From an uncultured Paracoccaceae bacterium (lineage in GTDB: Bacteria; Bacteroidota; Bacteroidia; Flavobacteriales; Flavobacteriaceae): a stretch of 64,000 nucleotides of DNA. The stretch's first letter is position 1. Each line of letters opens with the position of its first letter. A program made the position numbers and the translations under genes. Shown here in pieces: positions 27,298 through 36,947 of this stretch. The stretch is from NCBI GenBank assembly GCA_943788135.1, contig CALSPC010000007.1:248001-312000 (forward strand), given 5' to 3'. Below the pieces are notes generated by a model. That model worked only from the letters and a program-made list of their open reading frames with translations. It did no database searches and was not told where the DNA came from.

Positions 27298-27350
27298 TGA
27301 TTTTTTTAACTGAATATAAATAAATAAATTGCTGAAAATTAAATTGAACT

Positions 27351-28385
27351 ATGAATTCCTACAAACTCTTGACTTTCATTGGATTTAGCCTTTTGTTCTT
27401 TTCTTGCGGAAAAAACGCAACCTCCAAAAAATCAAACTTTTCTATCCAAATCAACAGTGACACTTCTATTATTACAAATGCAGAAACTCTTACAGTCGAG
27501 CTTCTGAATCCAAAAAATATTGCTTATGATTCTGTTCAATTGTCATTGGACAATAAACTAATTTCATCTTCTATTGATCTTTCGACAATTCCGTTAGGTG
27601 AAAAACGCATAAAAGCAAAGATTTTTTATGATTCTAAATTTGAAGTTGCCCTGAAAAAAGTCATTGTAGTCAATGCAGTGCCCCCAAAATTATATACCTA
27701 TGAAATTGTAAACACCTATCCACACGATATAACATCATATACACAAGGTCTTGAATTTTACAAAGGAGGCCTTTATGAAAGTACAGGACAATATGGTGAA
27801 TCTAAACTTCGAAAACTTGATTACAAAAAAGGAACCGTTCTTAAATCTGTTAATTTAAATTCAGCGTATTTTGGGGAAGGCTTATCCGTTTTAAATGATA
27901 AAATTTATCAATTGACTTGGAAAGAAGGTCGAGGTTTGGTCTATGATCTCAAAAATTTTGAACAAATCGAAACCTTCAATTATGGACAAAGTAAAGAAGG
28001 ATGGGGTTTGTGTAATGATGGAGAAAAATTTTATAAATCTGATGGTACAGAAAATCTATGGATTTTAAATCCAACCACACTGGCGGAAGAACGTTATATT
28101 CAAGCCTATACCAATAAAGGAAAATTGACTAATTTGAATGAACTGGAATGGGTCGATGGGAAAATTTATGCAAATCGATATCAAAAAAATGGGGTAGCTA
28201 TTATCAATCCAAAAAATGGAGCAATAGAAGCCGTTATTGATTTTAAAGCTCTGAAAAATAAAGTAACCAAACACCAGGGACTAGATGTTTTAAATGGAAT
28301 GGCTTATAACCCTGAAACGCAAACTTTATTTCTCACTGGAAAACGCTGGGACAAACTATTTGAAGTTAAAATAATTAAGAATTAA
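27351..28385 (+). CDS. Glutaminyl-peptide cyclotransferase lipoprotein
   Basis: The 344-residue protein begins with a lipoprotein signal (LLFFSCGKN, Cys19), then about 85 residues of Ig-like sequence, then the five-bladed beta-propeller of plant/bacterial-type glutaminyl cyclase: PHDITSYTQGLEFYKGGLYES near 124, NDKIYQLTWKEGRG near 180, LNELEWVDGKIYANRY near 262. The enzyme converts N-terminal glutamine to pyroglutamate on exported proteins. Flavobacteria secrete many proteins with pyroglutamate ends, so the context is sensible. The stop shares a base with the next start (TAATG). Confidence 0.9.
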   Translation: MNSYKLLTFIGFSLLFFSCGKNATSKKSNFSIQINSDTSIITNAETLTVELLNPKNIAYDSVQLSLDNKLISSSIDLSTIPLGEKRIKAKIFYDSKFEVALKKVIVVNAVPPKLYTYEIVNTYPHDITSYTQGLEFYKGGLYESTGQYGESKLRKLDYKKGTVLKSVNLNSAYFGEGLSVLNDKIYQLTWKEGRGLVYDLKNFEQIETFNYGQSKEGWGLCNDGEKFYKSDGTENLWILNPTTLAEERYIQAYTNKGKLTNLNELEWVDGKIYANRYQKNGVAIINPKNGAIEAVIDFKALKNKVTKHQGLDVLNGMAYNPETQTLFLTGKRWDKLFEVKIIKN

Positions 28386-28777
28386 TGACCGTATTTGAGA
28401 CTACTCGTACCGTTATTGCTGATGATTTAGACGACTTGATGCATGTGAATAATGTGCGCTATGTGCAATGGGTTCAAGAAACTGCAAAAGCACATTGGGA
28501 AGCTGTCACGACTCCACGTCAACGCCACGATAATATCTGGGTATTAGTACGACATCAAATCGATTATAAATCTGCAGCCAAACTCAATGATGAAATTCAC
28601 ATTAAAACTTATGTGACTCGTTCTGAAGGTGTGACTTCGACGCGCCACGTTGAAATGTATCATAAAGAGTCTGCTAAATTGATTATAAAATCTGAAACTA
28701 TTTGGTGTTTATTAGATGCCCAAACCAAAAAACCTAAACGAATTTCCAATGCAATTGCAGCGGTATTTAATAATTAA
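28385..28777 (+). CDS. Acyl-CoA thioesterase (4HBT hotdog fold)
   Basis: The 130-residue protein is a single hotdog domain. DDLDDLMHVNNVRYVQW near the N-terminus is the family's active-site region, with the Asn/His loop before the central helix, followed by the strands RHQIDYKSAAKLNDEI and the C-terminal IWCLLDAQTKKP. It hydrolyses a fatty or aromatic acyl-CoA. The start overlaps the stop of the glutaminyl cyclase gene, so translation is probably coupled. Confidence 0.88.
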   Translation: MTVFETTRTVIADDLDDLMHVNNVRYVQWVQETAKAHWEAVTTPRQRHDNIWVLVRHQIDYKSAAKLNDEIHIKTYVTRSEGVTSTRHVEMYHKESAKLIIKSETIWCLLDAQTKKPKRISNAIAAVFNN

Positions 28778-28837
28778 TAATTTACAACAATATTTGTTTG
28801 CTCTAAAAGTTATATTTTTACCAAAACAGTTCACCGT

Positions 28838-30403
28838 ATGATTCGTTCCCTTTATTTTATAGTTGGTTTTTTTACGCTTATTTTTTGGAGTTCTTGCCGC
28901 CAAGATTTTGAATTTACACCAACTACTGGCGGGCTTAGCTTTTCAAAAGATACGGTCTATTTAGACACTATTTTTTCAAATATAGGCTCTAGCACATATA
29001 CGCTTAAAGTCTACAATAACAGCGATGAAGATATATTAATCCCCTCTTTGAAATTAAGTAAAGGCCAAACGTCCAACTACCGTATGAATGTAGATGGTAT
29101 GATAGGCAATGGAACCTTAGTGGGAAAAACTTTTGAAAATGTAGAACTTTTGGCAAAGGATAGTATGTTTGTATTCATTGAAACTACTATTGACATACAG
29201 CCTTTAGTAGCTAATGAAACACAGTTTTTATATACTGATGCTATTGAATTTGGAAGCGGCTCAAATATGCAAAAGGTAGAATTGGTAACCTTGGTAAAAG
29301 ACGCCGTTTTTCTCTACCCAACTAAAGATGCACAAGGGGTTATTGAAACACTTAGGTTTGATGTTGACGGCGATGGCGTAGAAGATGAAACCAATGTACA
29401 AGGGCGTTTTTTAGACGATTCAGAATTAACATTTACCAATGAAAAACCTTATGTAATTTATGGTTACATAGCTGTAGAATCGGGAAAAACACTCACTATA
29501 AACCCGGGAGCACGCGTCCATTTTCATGCCAATTCTGGGCTTTTTATTACCAATAATGCTTCCTTAAAAATTAACGGATTACCAAGTTTAGACCCCGAAG
29601 TTTTGGAAAATGAAATTGTTATTGCAGGAGATCGACTGGAGCCCCAATACGAAGATGTCCCAGGTCAATGGCAAACTATATGGTTATTAGAAGGAAGCAC
29701 AAACAATAGCATTAACCATACTACCATTAAAAATGCAACAGTTGGTATAGTTAGCGATGGCAATCAAGACGATCCTACAAAATTAGTGCTTACAAATTCT
29801 CAAATTTATAATTCCAGTAATTTTGGAATTTTAGGAAGAGGCACTTCCATTAGTGCAGAAAATATAGTCCTCAACAATAGTGGTGTATCTTCATTTGCAG
29901 GAACCTACGGCGGCAACTATAATTTTACCCATTCAACTATTGCCAACTACTGGAGCAATAGTTTTAGACAATTCCCTGCCCTATTACTCAATAATTTTAT
30001 TGTGGATGCAGAAAATACGGTATTTACAAATCCTTTAGAATCCGCTAATTTTACCAATTGTATTATTTATGGTAATGACAATCCGGAACTCTTATTGGAA
30101 AAAGAACCTTCAGAGGTTTTTAATTTTAAGTTCACCAATAGTTTAATTTATTTTGATGATCCAACAAATTTTTATTCCGAATCTCAATATGATTTTACAA
30201 ATACAGATTACTACGAAAATGTACGTTTTAATGCCGACCCTTTATTCTTAGACCCCGATTTGAATCAATTGAATATTCCATTGGATTCACCTGCCAAAGG
30301 GGTTGGAGTTGTTTCTGGAAACTTAAATGTAGATATTACAAATACTACTCGAACTTCCCCACCCGACTTAGGGGCGTATAATGCTATTGAATTTGAAGAA
30401 TAG
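28838..30403 (+). CDS. Lipoprotein with beta-helix repeats
   Basis: The 521-residue protein has a lipoprotein signal (LIFWSSCRQ, Cys20). An N-terminal Ig-like part (FSKDTVYLDTIFSNIGSSTY, a CARDB/abnormal-spindle-like strand pattern) covers about residues 30-150. After a short linker comes a right-handed beta-helix of polar strands with Asn ladders (TTIKNATVGIVSDG, SQIYNSSNFGILGRG, NNSGVSSFAGTYGG). The end has the DSPAKGVG and PPDLGAYN blocks usual in these proteins. No catalytic residues are evident; surface display or matrix binding is possible. A bidirectional terminator follows. Confidence 0.8.
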   Translation: MIRSLYFIVGFFTLIFWSSCRQDFEFTPTTGGLSFSKDTVYLDTIFSNIGSSTYTLKVYNNSDEDILIPSLKLSKGQTSNYRMNVDGMIGNGTLVGKTFENVELLAKDSMFVFIETTIDIQPLVANETQFLYTDAIEFGSGSNMQKVELVTLVKDAVFLYPTKDAQGVIETLRFDVDGDGVEDETNVQGRFLDDSELTFTNEKPYVIYGYIAVESGKTLTINPGARVHFHANSGLFITNNASLKINGLPSLDPEVLENEIVIAGDRLEPQYEDVPGQWQTIWLLEGSTNNSINHTTIKNATVGIVSDGNQDDPTKLVLTNSQIYNSSNFGILGRGTSISAENIVLNNSGVSSFAGTYGGNYNFTHSTIANYWSNSFRQFPALLLNNFIVDAENTVFTNPLESANFTNCIIYGNDNPELLLEKEPSEVFNFKFTNSLIYFDDPTNFYSESQYDFTNTDYYENVRFNADPLFLDPDLNQLNIPLDSPAKGVGVVSGNLNVDITNTTRTSPPDLGAYNAIEFEE

Positions 30404-30404
30404 G

Positions 30405-30440
30405 CAAAAAAAAAATCTCACTAATGCGAGATTTTTATTT
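30405..30440. terminator. Bidirectional terminator between convergent genes
   Basis: Arms AAAAATCTC (30411-30419) and GAGATTTTT (30428-30436) pair over nine bases with an A-run on the left and T-run on the right, so it can end transcripts from both the lipoprotein gene and glyA. Confidence 0.8.
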
Positions 30441-30460
30441 AATATTAAATTACTAAAGGA

Positions 30461-31747
30461 TTATACAAACAAAGGACGGTGACTCATCAACGTATTGACC
30501 TCTTTTGAAATCGCTTCAAGTTTAGCTTCACTTTCGTGGTTGTTAAGAACTTGATCAATAAGTTCTACAACGGTTTCCATATCTGATTCTACTAAACCAC
30601 GCGTTGTAATTGCGGGTGTACCAACACGAATTCCAGAGGTCACAAAAGGGCTTTGCGTATCAAATGGTACCATGTTTTTATTTACTGTTATATCTGCTTT
30701 TACAAGAGCTTGTTCAGCGTCTTTTCCAGTGATATTTTTATTTCTGAGGTCAATTAACATCATGTGGTTGTCTGTACCACCTGAAATTAAATCATAACCC
30801 CGTTTTACAAAAGCTTGTGCCATCGCATCCGCATTCTTTTTAACTTGTAATATATAATGAAGAAACGTATCAGTTAATGCTTCCCCAAAAGCAATAGCTT
30901 TACCTGCAATAACATGCTCCAAAGGTCCACCTTGATTTCCTGGAAAAATAGCAGAATCCAATAACGACGACATCATACGTACTTTTCCAGATTTTAATTT
31001 GATTCCAAAAGGATTTTCAAAATCTTTCCCCATCATAATGAGTCCACCTCGTGGGCCTCTTAAAGTTTTGTGCGTTGTAGTAGTTACTATATGACAATGT
31101 GGTAAAGGATCATTTAAAATACCTTTAGCAATTAGTCCTGAAGGATGCGAAATATCGGCTAACAAAATGGCTCCTACACTATCCGCTATCACTCTAAAAC
31201 GTTTAAAATCGATATCTCTAGAATATGCCGAAGCACCAGCAATAATTAATTTTGGTTGTTCTTTAGTCGCAATCTCTTGAATTTTATCATAATTCAAAAC
31301 TCCTGTTTCTTTTTCAACTCCATAAAAAACGGGGTCGTATAAACGTCCAGAGAAATTTACAGGAGACCCGTGTGTTAAATGTCCTCCATGAGATAAATCA
31401 AAACCTAAAATTTTGTCTCCTACATTTAAGCACGCATGAAATACGGCTGTATTGGCCTGGCTACCAGAGTGTGGCTGAACATTTGCCCAAGCTGCTCCAA
31501 ACAATGCTTTGGCACGATCAATAGCAATTTGCTCAACTTCATCTACAACTTCACAGCCACCATAATACCGCTTACCTGGATAGCCTTCAGCATACTTGTT
31601 TGTAAGTACAGAGCCCGTAGCTTCCATTACTTGTTCGCTAGTGAAATTTTCAGAAGCGATCAATTCAATTCCATTGATTTGACGTTCTTTTTCAGCTTCG
31701 ATTAATTCAAAAATTTGTTTGTCGCGTTGCATGTATAATTTTTTCAA
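30461..31747 (-). CDS. glyA: Serine hydroxymethyltransferase
   Basis: The 428-residue PLP enzyme converts serine and tetrahydrofolate to glycine and methylene-tetrahydrofolate. Family blocks in order: [44 protein letters not shown], and the PLP lysine in [15 protein letters not shown] at about residue 226. Length is normal. A -7 element TAATTTTG (31768-31761, minus strand) lies just upstream, without a clear -33. Functionally it joins with GcvT, encoded at 36948, in one-carbon supply. Confidence 0.96.
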   Translation of the reverse strand: MKKLYMQRDKQIFELIEAEKERQINGIELIASENFTSEQVMEATGSVLTNKYAEGYPGKRYYGGCEVVDEVEQIAIDRAKALFGAAWANVQPHSGSQANTAVFHACLNVGDKILGFDLSHGGHLTHGSPVNFSGRLYDPVFYGVEKETGVLNYDKIQEIATKEQPKLIIAGASAYSRDIDFKRFRVIADSVGAILLADISHPSGLIAKGILNDPLPHCHIVTTTTHKTLRGPRGGLIMMGKDFENPFGIKLKSGKVRMMSSLLDSAIFPGNQGGPLEHVIAGKAIAFGEALTDTFLHYILQVKKNADAMAQAFVKRGYDLISGGTDNHMMLIDLRNKNITGKDAEQALVKADITVNKNMVPFDTQSPFVTSGIRVGTPAITTRGLVESDMETVVELIDQVLNNHESEAKLEAISKEVNTLMSHRPLFV

Positions 31748-31964
31748 TTAGTTATGACCGCAAAATTAAGGATTAGATTGGTTTAATTTCATAAAAAAAT
31801 AATAATTTGAAATACTATTTATTAAACAGTCATTAACATTTGTAAAGACTTCATTTTCTAATGAATTGTGGCAAATAGAAGCCCTATTATTAAAAGCGCA
31901 GTAATACATTGGTTTTGACTAAAAATAAAGAGTAATTCAAGTCTAAAATCAATAATCTGTAAAA

Positions 31965-31998
31965 TTGTCGCTATGTTTTTTTTTTACCTTTAGATTTG
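31965..31998 (+). promoter_or_regulatory. Promoter for the threonine operon
   Basis: TTG at 31965-31967, a 23-base spacer and TAGATTTG at 31991-31998 fit the Bacteroidota consensus at its long end. A second -7 candidate TACTTTTG is at 32000-32007. Transcription would start roughly 200 bases before thrA, leaving a long leader. Confidence 0.5.
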
Positions 31999-32027
31999 AT
32001 ACTTTTGAATGTTAATAACACAATCAA

Positions 32028-32144
32028 ATGCTACATTCAATTACTACTACGAAATCATCTCTTATGGAGTCCTTCCAAATGAATTCAATTTTTGTAATAA
32101 TTACAATGATTATTTGCACCCTTTTGGGTTTTTCTATAATATAA
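32028..32144 (+). CDS. Possible threonine/isoleucine-rich leader peptide
   Basis: A 38-codon frame starts with ATG about 25 bases after the predicted transcription start and contains eight Ile and five Thr codons, including the run ITTT at residues 5-8 and IITMIICT later. It ends 67 bases before the thrA ATG. A hairpin at 32163-32183 with TTTT shortly after lies between. This is the arrangement expected of an attenuator, but the base composition alone favours Ile codons, so it may be chance. Confidence 0.3.
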   Translation: MLHSITTTKSSLMESFQMNSIFVIITMIICTLLGFSII

Positions 32145-32211
32145 AAACTCGTCCCCTCACAGTATTGTTTATACTAAACAATAGTTTTCATTAAAACATA
32201 AAAAAAACAGA

Positions 32212-34665
32212 ATGAAAGTTTTAAAATTTGGAGGAACATCTGTAGGTTCTTCAAAAAATATATCTAAAGTCATAAAAATTGTAAAAGAGGAATCGGCTAC
32301 TGAAAATATAGTGGTCGTGGTTTCTGCAGTTGGAGGGATTACAGATAAACTGCTCGCAGCTGCTGACAAAGCAATTAATAAAGATCATAGCTATAAACAA
32401 GATTTTGATGCACTTCGTCTAAAACACATCGATGTTATTGATGGCTTGCTCAGTGGTGAAGTTCATGAAACAACTACTGATGTTGTTTTGGAGCATTTGT
32501 CTCGACTGGAGAAACTCTTAGATGGTGTCTATTTGATAAATGAATTATCACCAAAAACCACCGACAAACTTCTTAGTTTTGGAGAACTGATTTCTTCCTT
32601 AATCATTTATGAGGCCATGAAATCTAAAGGGCTTAATGTCCAATTGAAAAACTCTCAAAACTTAATTGTTACGGATTCAAATTTCACTAATGCAACCGTA
32701 AATTTTGAAGAAACCAATTCAAACATCACGACGTATTTTGAGAGTAACCAAAAAATGGTCACTATTTTACCAGGGTTTATATCAAAATCAGAACAAGATG
32801 AAATTACAACCCTTGGTCGCGGAGGATCCGACTATACTGCGGCAATTGTTGCGGCGGCGCTCAATGCAAGTATACTTCAAATTTGGACAGATGTAAGTGG
32901 TATGTTTACCTCTAATCCAAAAATGGTTAAACATGCAAAACCGATCGCTAAGTTATCGTATTTAGAAGCTATTGAATTATCGCACTTTGGTGCCAAAGTA
33001 CTGTATCCTCCAACGGTTCAACCTGTACTTAGAAAAAATATTCCCCTACTCATTAAGAATACATTAGCGCCTAAAGATCCTGGAACATTGATAACTAAAG
33101 TTGTCGAAAACGGAGCTGAATTTCCTATAAAGGGTATCAGTAACATCAATAATGTTTCTTTACTTACACTCCAAGGAAATGGAATGGTGGGAATTCCTGG
33201 ATTTTCTAAACGCTTGTTTGAAACCTTAGCACACTCCAAAATAAATGTCATTATAATTACACAAGCCTCTTCTGAGCATTCTATTTGTATTGGCGTTTCA
33301 GATGCTGACGCATTAGCTGCAAAAGCAGTAATTGACAAAGAATTTGAAAATGAAATTTCTTTATTTAAAATTGATCCACTAGTCATTGAACCAAACCTTT
33401 CCATTGTTGCTGTTGTTGGTGATAAAATGAAAAGCCACCAAGGAATTAGTGGTAAAATGTTCAGTACATTGGGTAAAAACAATGTTAATATAAGAGTCAT
33501 TGCGCAAGGAGCATCGGAACGTAATATTTCGGCCGTGATTGCTGAATCTGATGTGAAAAAAGCGCTCAATTGTTTACATGAGCAATTCTTTGAAGAACAA
33601 GTTAAACAAGTGAATTTGTTTATTGCAGGAGTTGGAAATGTAGGTAAATCCTTAATTGATCAAATCAATCAACAGAAAAAATACATAAAATCTACTCTAA
33701 AAATTAAGATTAAAGTCATTGCACTATCGAACTCTAAAACCATGGTGTTTGACGAAAATGGATTAGATGTATCGAACTGGGAAGCCGCACTAAAAAATGG
33801 TCAACCTACAGAACCCATGGCATTTTTTGAAGCAGCTAAACAATTAAATCTTAGAAATTCAATTTTTATAGACATTACCGCTAACGAAGCCATAGCCAAT
33901 ACCTATGCACATTATTTGAAACAAAGTATAGCAGTAGTGGCCTGTAATAAAATCGCCTGTTCGAGTGCCATAGAAAATTATAAAGAATTAAAACAGCTTT
34001 CTCACAAATATAATGTGCCATTTTTATTTGAAACTAATGTTGGTGCAGGATTGCCTGTAATAGATACGTTGAAAAACTTAATCGTGTCTGGAGATAAAGT
34101 CAATACGATAAACGCTGTGCTTTCGGGGAGTTTGAATTTTATATTCAATAATTTTAATCAAAATACAAGCTTTCATGATGTGGTAAAACAAGCGCAAGCG
34201 GAAGGGTTTACAGAACCAGATCCTAGAATTGATTTGAGCGGTGTAGATGTGGCTAGGAAATTATTAATTTTAGCTAGAGAAAGTGGAGAGATGCTAGAAA
34301 TGGAAGATATTGAAAATGATGCTTTTTTACCACAAGAATGTATGGAAGCAGCTTCAGTTGATTTGTTCTTTGAAACGTTAAAAAAGAATGAGGCATTATT
34401 TCAAAAGCTGTTTGCAGCTGCAGAAGCGAAAGGCTGTCAACTAAAATATGTCGCAGAATATAAAGATGGAAAATCAAAGGTTGGTTTAAAAGAAATTCCT
34501 GTTGGGCATCCGTTTCATAATTTGGAAGGTAAAGATAATATTGTCATGTTTTATACAAACCGCTATAGCGATCAGCCAATGATTATTAAGGGAGCTGGAG
34601 CTGGAGCTGAAGTTACCGCTTCTGGTCTATTTGCGGATATTATTAGAATCTCAAATACAAACTAA
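32212..34665 (+). CDS. thrA: Bifunctional aspartate kinase / homoserine dehydrogenase I
   Basis: The 817-residue fusion begins with the kinase (KVLKFGGTSVGSS; TLGRGGSDYTA at about 205), has two ACT regulatory segments in the middle (about 320-460, including IIITQASSEHSICIGV and VIAQGASERNISAVI), then homoserine dehydrogenase from about residue 465 with the NAD loop IAGVGNVGKS and the catalytic block GLPVIDTLKNLIVSGDKV. It makes homoserine from aspartate in two of the three steps. It is the first gene of thrA-thrB-thrC, overlapping thrB by one base (TAATG). Threonine feedback is expected from the ACT domains. Confidence 0.96.
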   Translation: MKVLKFGGTSVGSSKNISKVIKIVKEESATENIVVVVSAVGGITDKLLAAADKAINKDHSYKQDFDALRLKHIDVIDGLLSGEVHETTTDVVLEHLSRLEKLLDGVYLINELSPKTTDKLLSFGELISSLIIYEAMKSKGLNVQLKNSQNLIVTDSNFTNATVNFEETNSNITTYFESNQKMVTILPGFISKSEQDEITTLGRGGSDYTAAIVAAALNASILQIWTDVSGMFTSNPKMVKHAKPIAKLSYLEAIELSHFGAKVLYPPTVQPVLRKNIPLLIKNTLAPKDPGTLITKVVENGAEFPIKGISNINNVSLLTLQGNGMVGIPGFSKRLFETLAHSKINVIIITQASSEHSICIGVSDADALAAKAVIDKEFENEISLFKIDPLVIEPNLSIVAVVGDKMKSHQGISGKMFSTLGKNNVNIRVIAQGASERNISAVIAESDVKKALNCLHEQFFEEQVKQVNLFIAGVGNVGKSLIDQINQQKKYIKSTLKIKIKVIALSNSKTMVFDENGLDVSNWEAALKNGQPTEPMAFFEAAKQLNLRNSIFIDITANEAIANTYAHYLKQSIAVVACNKIACSSAIENYKELKQLSHKYNVPFLFETNVGAGLPVIDTLKNLIVSGDKVNTINAVLSGSLNFIFNNFNQNTSFHDVVKQAQAEGFTEPDPRIDLSGVDVARKLLILARESGEMLEMEDIENDAFLPQECMEAASVDLFFETLKKNEALFQKLFAAAEAKGCQLKYVAEYKDGKSKVGLKEIPVGHPFHNLEGKDNIVMFYTNRYSDQPMIIKGAGAGAEVTASGLFADIIRISNTN

Positions 34666-35588
34666 TGAACGAAATCAAACTTTTTTCACCAGCAACTGTG
34701 GCAAATGTTTCCTGTGGGTTTGATGTCCTTGGGTTTTGTCTAGATTCTATTGGAGATGAAATGGTTATTCGTAAAACCGCTGAAAAAGGAATTCGAATTA
34801 CCAAAATCGAAGGCTATGATTTGCCTTTTGAAGTTGAGAAAAATGTCGCTGGAGTTTCCGCATTAGCCATGTATGAGGCCGCGAAACCCAATTGTGGATT
34901 TGAGATTGAAATCTATAAATACATAAAACCTGGAAGCGGAGTAGGAAGTAGCTCTGCAAGCGCTGTAGGTAGTGTATATGGAATGAATGTTCTTCTTGGA
35001 AATCCGTATTCTAAAACAGAACTGACTGCCTTTGCTATGAAAGGTGAAGCGGTTGCCAGTCAAAGTGAGCATGCCGATAATATTGCGCCTGCCCTATTTG
35101 GAGGATTCACATTAGTAAAAAGCTTAAAGCCTTTAGAAATTCTTGAAATCCCAACGCCTTCAGATTTATTCGCTGTAGTAATTCATCCACAAATAGAAAT
35201 CAAAACAGCAGACGCTCGAAAAATTCTTCCAGAAAATATTTCATTAAAAAATGCCATTACACAGTGGTCAAATGTGGGTGGTCTTATCCATGGTTTACAC
35301 ACCAATGATTATGATTTAATTAGTAGGTCATTAGAAGATGTTGTTGTAGAACCGTTAAGAAATCAACTCATACCCGGTTTTGAAAGTATCAAAACAACAG
35401 CTTTAAAAAATGGAGCTTTAGGGTCTGGAATTTCTGGCTCTGGTCCTTCAGTATTTAGTTTATGTAAAAGTGATGCTACGGCAAAAAACGTTGAAAAGGA
35501 AATAAGAAAAATCTATCAAAACCAAAATATTCCGTTTGAGATCTATGTGTCTAAAATAAATCTTGAAGGAATTAAACACTTAAATTAA
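34665..35588 (+). CDS. thrB: Homoserine kinase
   Basis: The 307-residue GHMP-family kinase phosphorylates homoserine. The phosphate-binding loop appears as PGSGVGSSSASAVG near residues 88-101; the N-terminal FSPATVANVSCGFDVLGF and the C-terminal SGISGSGPSVFSL are the other two GHMP motifs. Length is normal. It is translated directly after thrA through an overlapping TAATG and is followed after eight bases by thrC. Confidence 0.96.
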   Translation: MNEIKLFSPATVANVSCGFDVLGFCLDSIGDEMVIRKTAEKGIRITKIEGYDLPFEVEKNVAGVSALAMYEAAKPNCGFEIEIYKYIKPGSGVGSSSASAVGSVYGMNVLLGNPYSKTELTAFAMKGEAVASQSEHADNIAPALFGGFTLVKSLKPLEILEIPTPSDLFAVVIHPQIEIKTADARKILPENISLKNAITQWSNVGGLIHGLHTNDYDLISRSLEDVVVEPLRNQLIPGFESIKTTALKNGALGSGISGSGPSVFSLCKSDATAKNVEKEIRKIYQNQNIPFEIYVSKINLEGIKHLN

Positions 35589-35596
35589 AACTAACT

Positions 35597-36892
35597 ATGA
35601 ACTATTATAGTTTAAATAATATAGCGCCGACAACTACATTTGAAAATGCAGTAATCAAAGGGCTTGCTCCAGACAGAGGTTTATATTTTCCTGAGTCAAT
35701 CACTCCTCTAGAACCGTCATTTTTTGAAACTATTGAAACGCTTTCCAATGACGTTATTGCGTTTGAAGCTATTAAACAATTTATAAGTCCTGAAATTCCT
35801 GAAGACGTCCTAAAAACAATTATTTCAGAAACACTGAATTTTGACTTTCCTGTTGTAAACCTTACAGAATCCATTTCAACACTTGAATTATTTCATGGCC
35901 CAACAATGGCTTTTAAGGATGTTGGCGCGCGATTTATGGCACGCTGTTTAGGATATTTCAACAAAGATAATTCAAATGAAGTGACTGTTTTAGTGGCTAC
36001 TTCTGGAGATACTGGCGGTGCCGTAGCCAATGGATTTTTAGGAGTTAAAGGTGTGCGAGTTGTGATTTTATATCCAAGTGGAAAAGTCAGTACTATCCAA
36101 GAAAAACAACTAACAACCTTAGGTCAAAATATCACAGCTTTGGAAGTGGATGGAACTTTTGATGATTGTCAAGACATGGTAAAAAAAGCATTTCTTGATG
36201 AACAACTGACCTCTAAAATGCAATTAACTTCTGCAAATTCTATAAACGTTGCGCGTTGGTTACCTCAATTGTTCTATTTTATGTTTGCTTACAAACAATT
36301 AAAACAACAGCACAAAACTATTGTATTTTCTGTACCTAGTGGGAACTTCGGAAATGTATGTGCGGGAATGATTGCTCAGAAACTAGGCTTACCAATCCAT
36401 CATTTTATCGCTTCAAATAATGACAATAACGTGGTGACTCGCTATTTAAAGTCAAAATCTTACGACCCCAAACCATCAGTTCAGACAGTAAGTAATGCTA
36501 TGGATGTTGGAAATCCTAGTAATTTCATTCGAATCCAAGCCATCTATAAAAATGAGTTTGAAACCTTAAAAGAAAACCTGTCTTCGTATAGTTTCACAGA
36601 TGAAGAGACTAAAGAAGCATTGAAGGAGATTTACAGCACAACTAATTACATCGCCGATCCACACGGCGCAGTAGGATATTTAGGGTGTAAGTCGTATTTG
36701 AAAACCAATCCAGAGGCCCATTGTGTGTTTCTAGAAACTGCTCACCCAACTAAATTTTTAGATGTTGTTGAGGAAGTGATTCCGGCAGAAATTCCTTTAC
36801 CACCACAAATACAAGCGGTAATTGATAAACAAAAAGTGGCCACTGAAATTAAAGATTATACAGCATTTAAAGCATTTTTAACGCAGCTTTAA
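35597..36892 (+). CDS. thrC: Threonine synthase
   Basis: The 431-residue PLP enzyme converts O-phosphohomoserine to threonine. The N-terminal domain YYSLNNIAPTTTFENAV and RGLYFP are typical of the bacterial long form; the PLP lysine lies in MAFKDVGARFMA near residue 110, and the phosphate-binding ATSGDTGGAVANG loop follows near 134. It closes the threonine operon. The next gene, gcvT, has its own promoter candidate at 36917. Confidence 0.96.
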   Translation: MNYYSLNNIAPTTTFENAVIKGLAPDRGLYFPESITPLEPSFFETIETLSNDVIAFEAIKQFISPEIPEDVLKTIISETLNFDFPVVNLTESISTLELFHGPTMAFKDVGARFMARCLGYFNKDNSNEVTVLVATSGDTGGAVANGFLGVKGVRVVILYPSGKVSTIQEKQLTTLGQNITALEVDGTFDDCQDMVKKAFLDEQLTSKMQLTSANSINVARWLPQLFYFMFAYKQLKQQHKTIVFSVPSGNFGNVCAGMIAQKLGLPIHHFIASNNDNNVVTRYLKSKSYDPKPSVQTVSNAMDVGNPSNFIRIQAIYKNEFETLKENLSSYSFTDEETKEALKEIYSTTNYIADPHGAVGYLGCKSYLKTNPEAHCVFLETAHPTKFLDVVEEVIPAEIPLPPQIQAVIDKQKVATEIKDYTAFKAFLTQL

Positions 36893-36916
36893 ACCGTTTT
36901 CATTCCTATTTTTGAT

Positions 36917-36924
36917 TAGATTTG
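36917..36924 (+). promoter_or_regulatory. -7 element TAGATTTG upstream of gcvT
   Basis: TAGATTTG matches TAnnTTTG, 24 bases before the ATG at 36948. It falls between thrC and gcvT and suggests separate transcription of gcvT. No clear -33 TTG is at the right distance. Confidence 0.45.
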
Positions 36925-36947
36925 TAATGCTATAAATTTAATTGCTT

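Larger units (their letters stand above)
31748..32211. other. Gene-poor intergenic region upstream of thrA
   Basis: This 464-base stretch separates divergent glyA and thrA. It holds the glyA -7 element, the thrA promoter candidate, a short reading frame rich in Ile and Thr codons (32028-32144), and a nine-base AT-rich hairpin at 32163-32183 (TATTGTTTA, loop TAC, TAAACAATA). I see no RNA gene or further protein gene in it. Confidence 0.6.

Noticed and set aside
27096-27323. 75-residue frame over the SRP RNA
   Set aside because: It overlaps the SRP RNA, its promoter and the SDR start; it is an accident of the open frame.
32009-32194. 61-residue frame upstream of thrA
   Set aside because: It has no family features and runs through the hairpin; the shorter frame at 32028 in another phase is the better leader candidate.
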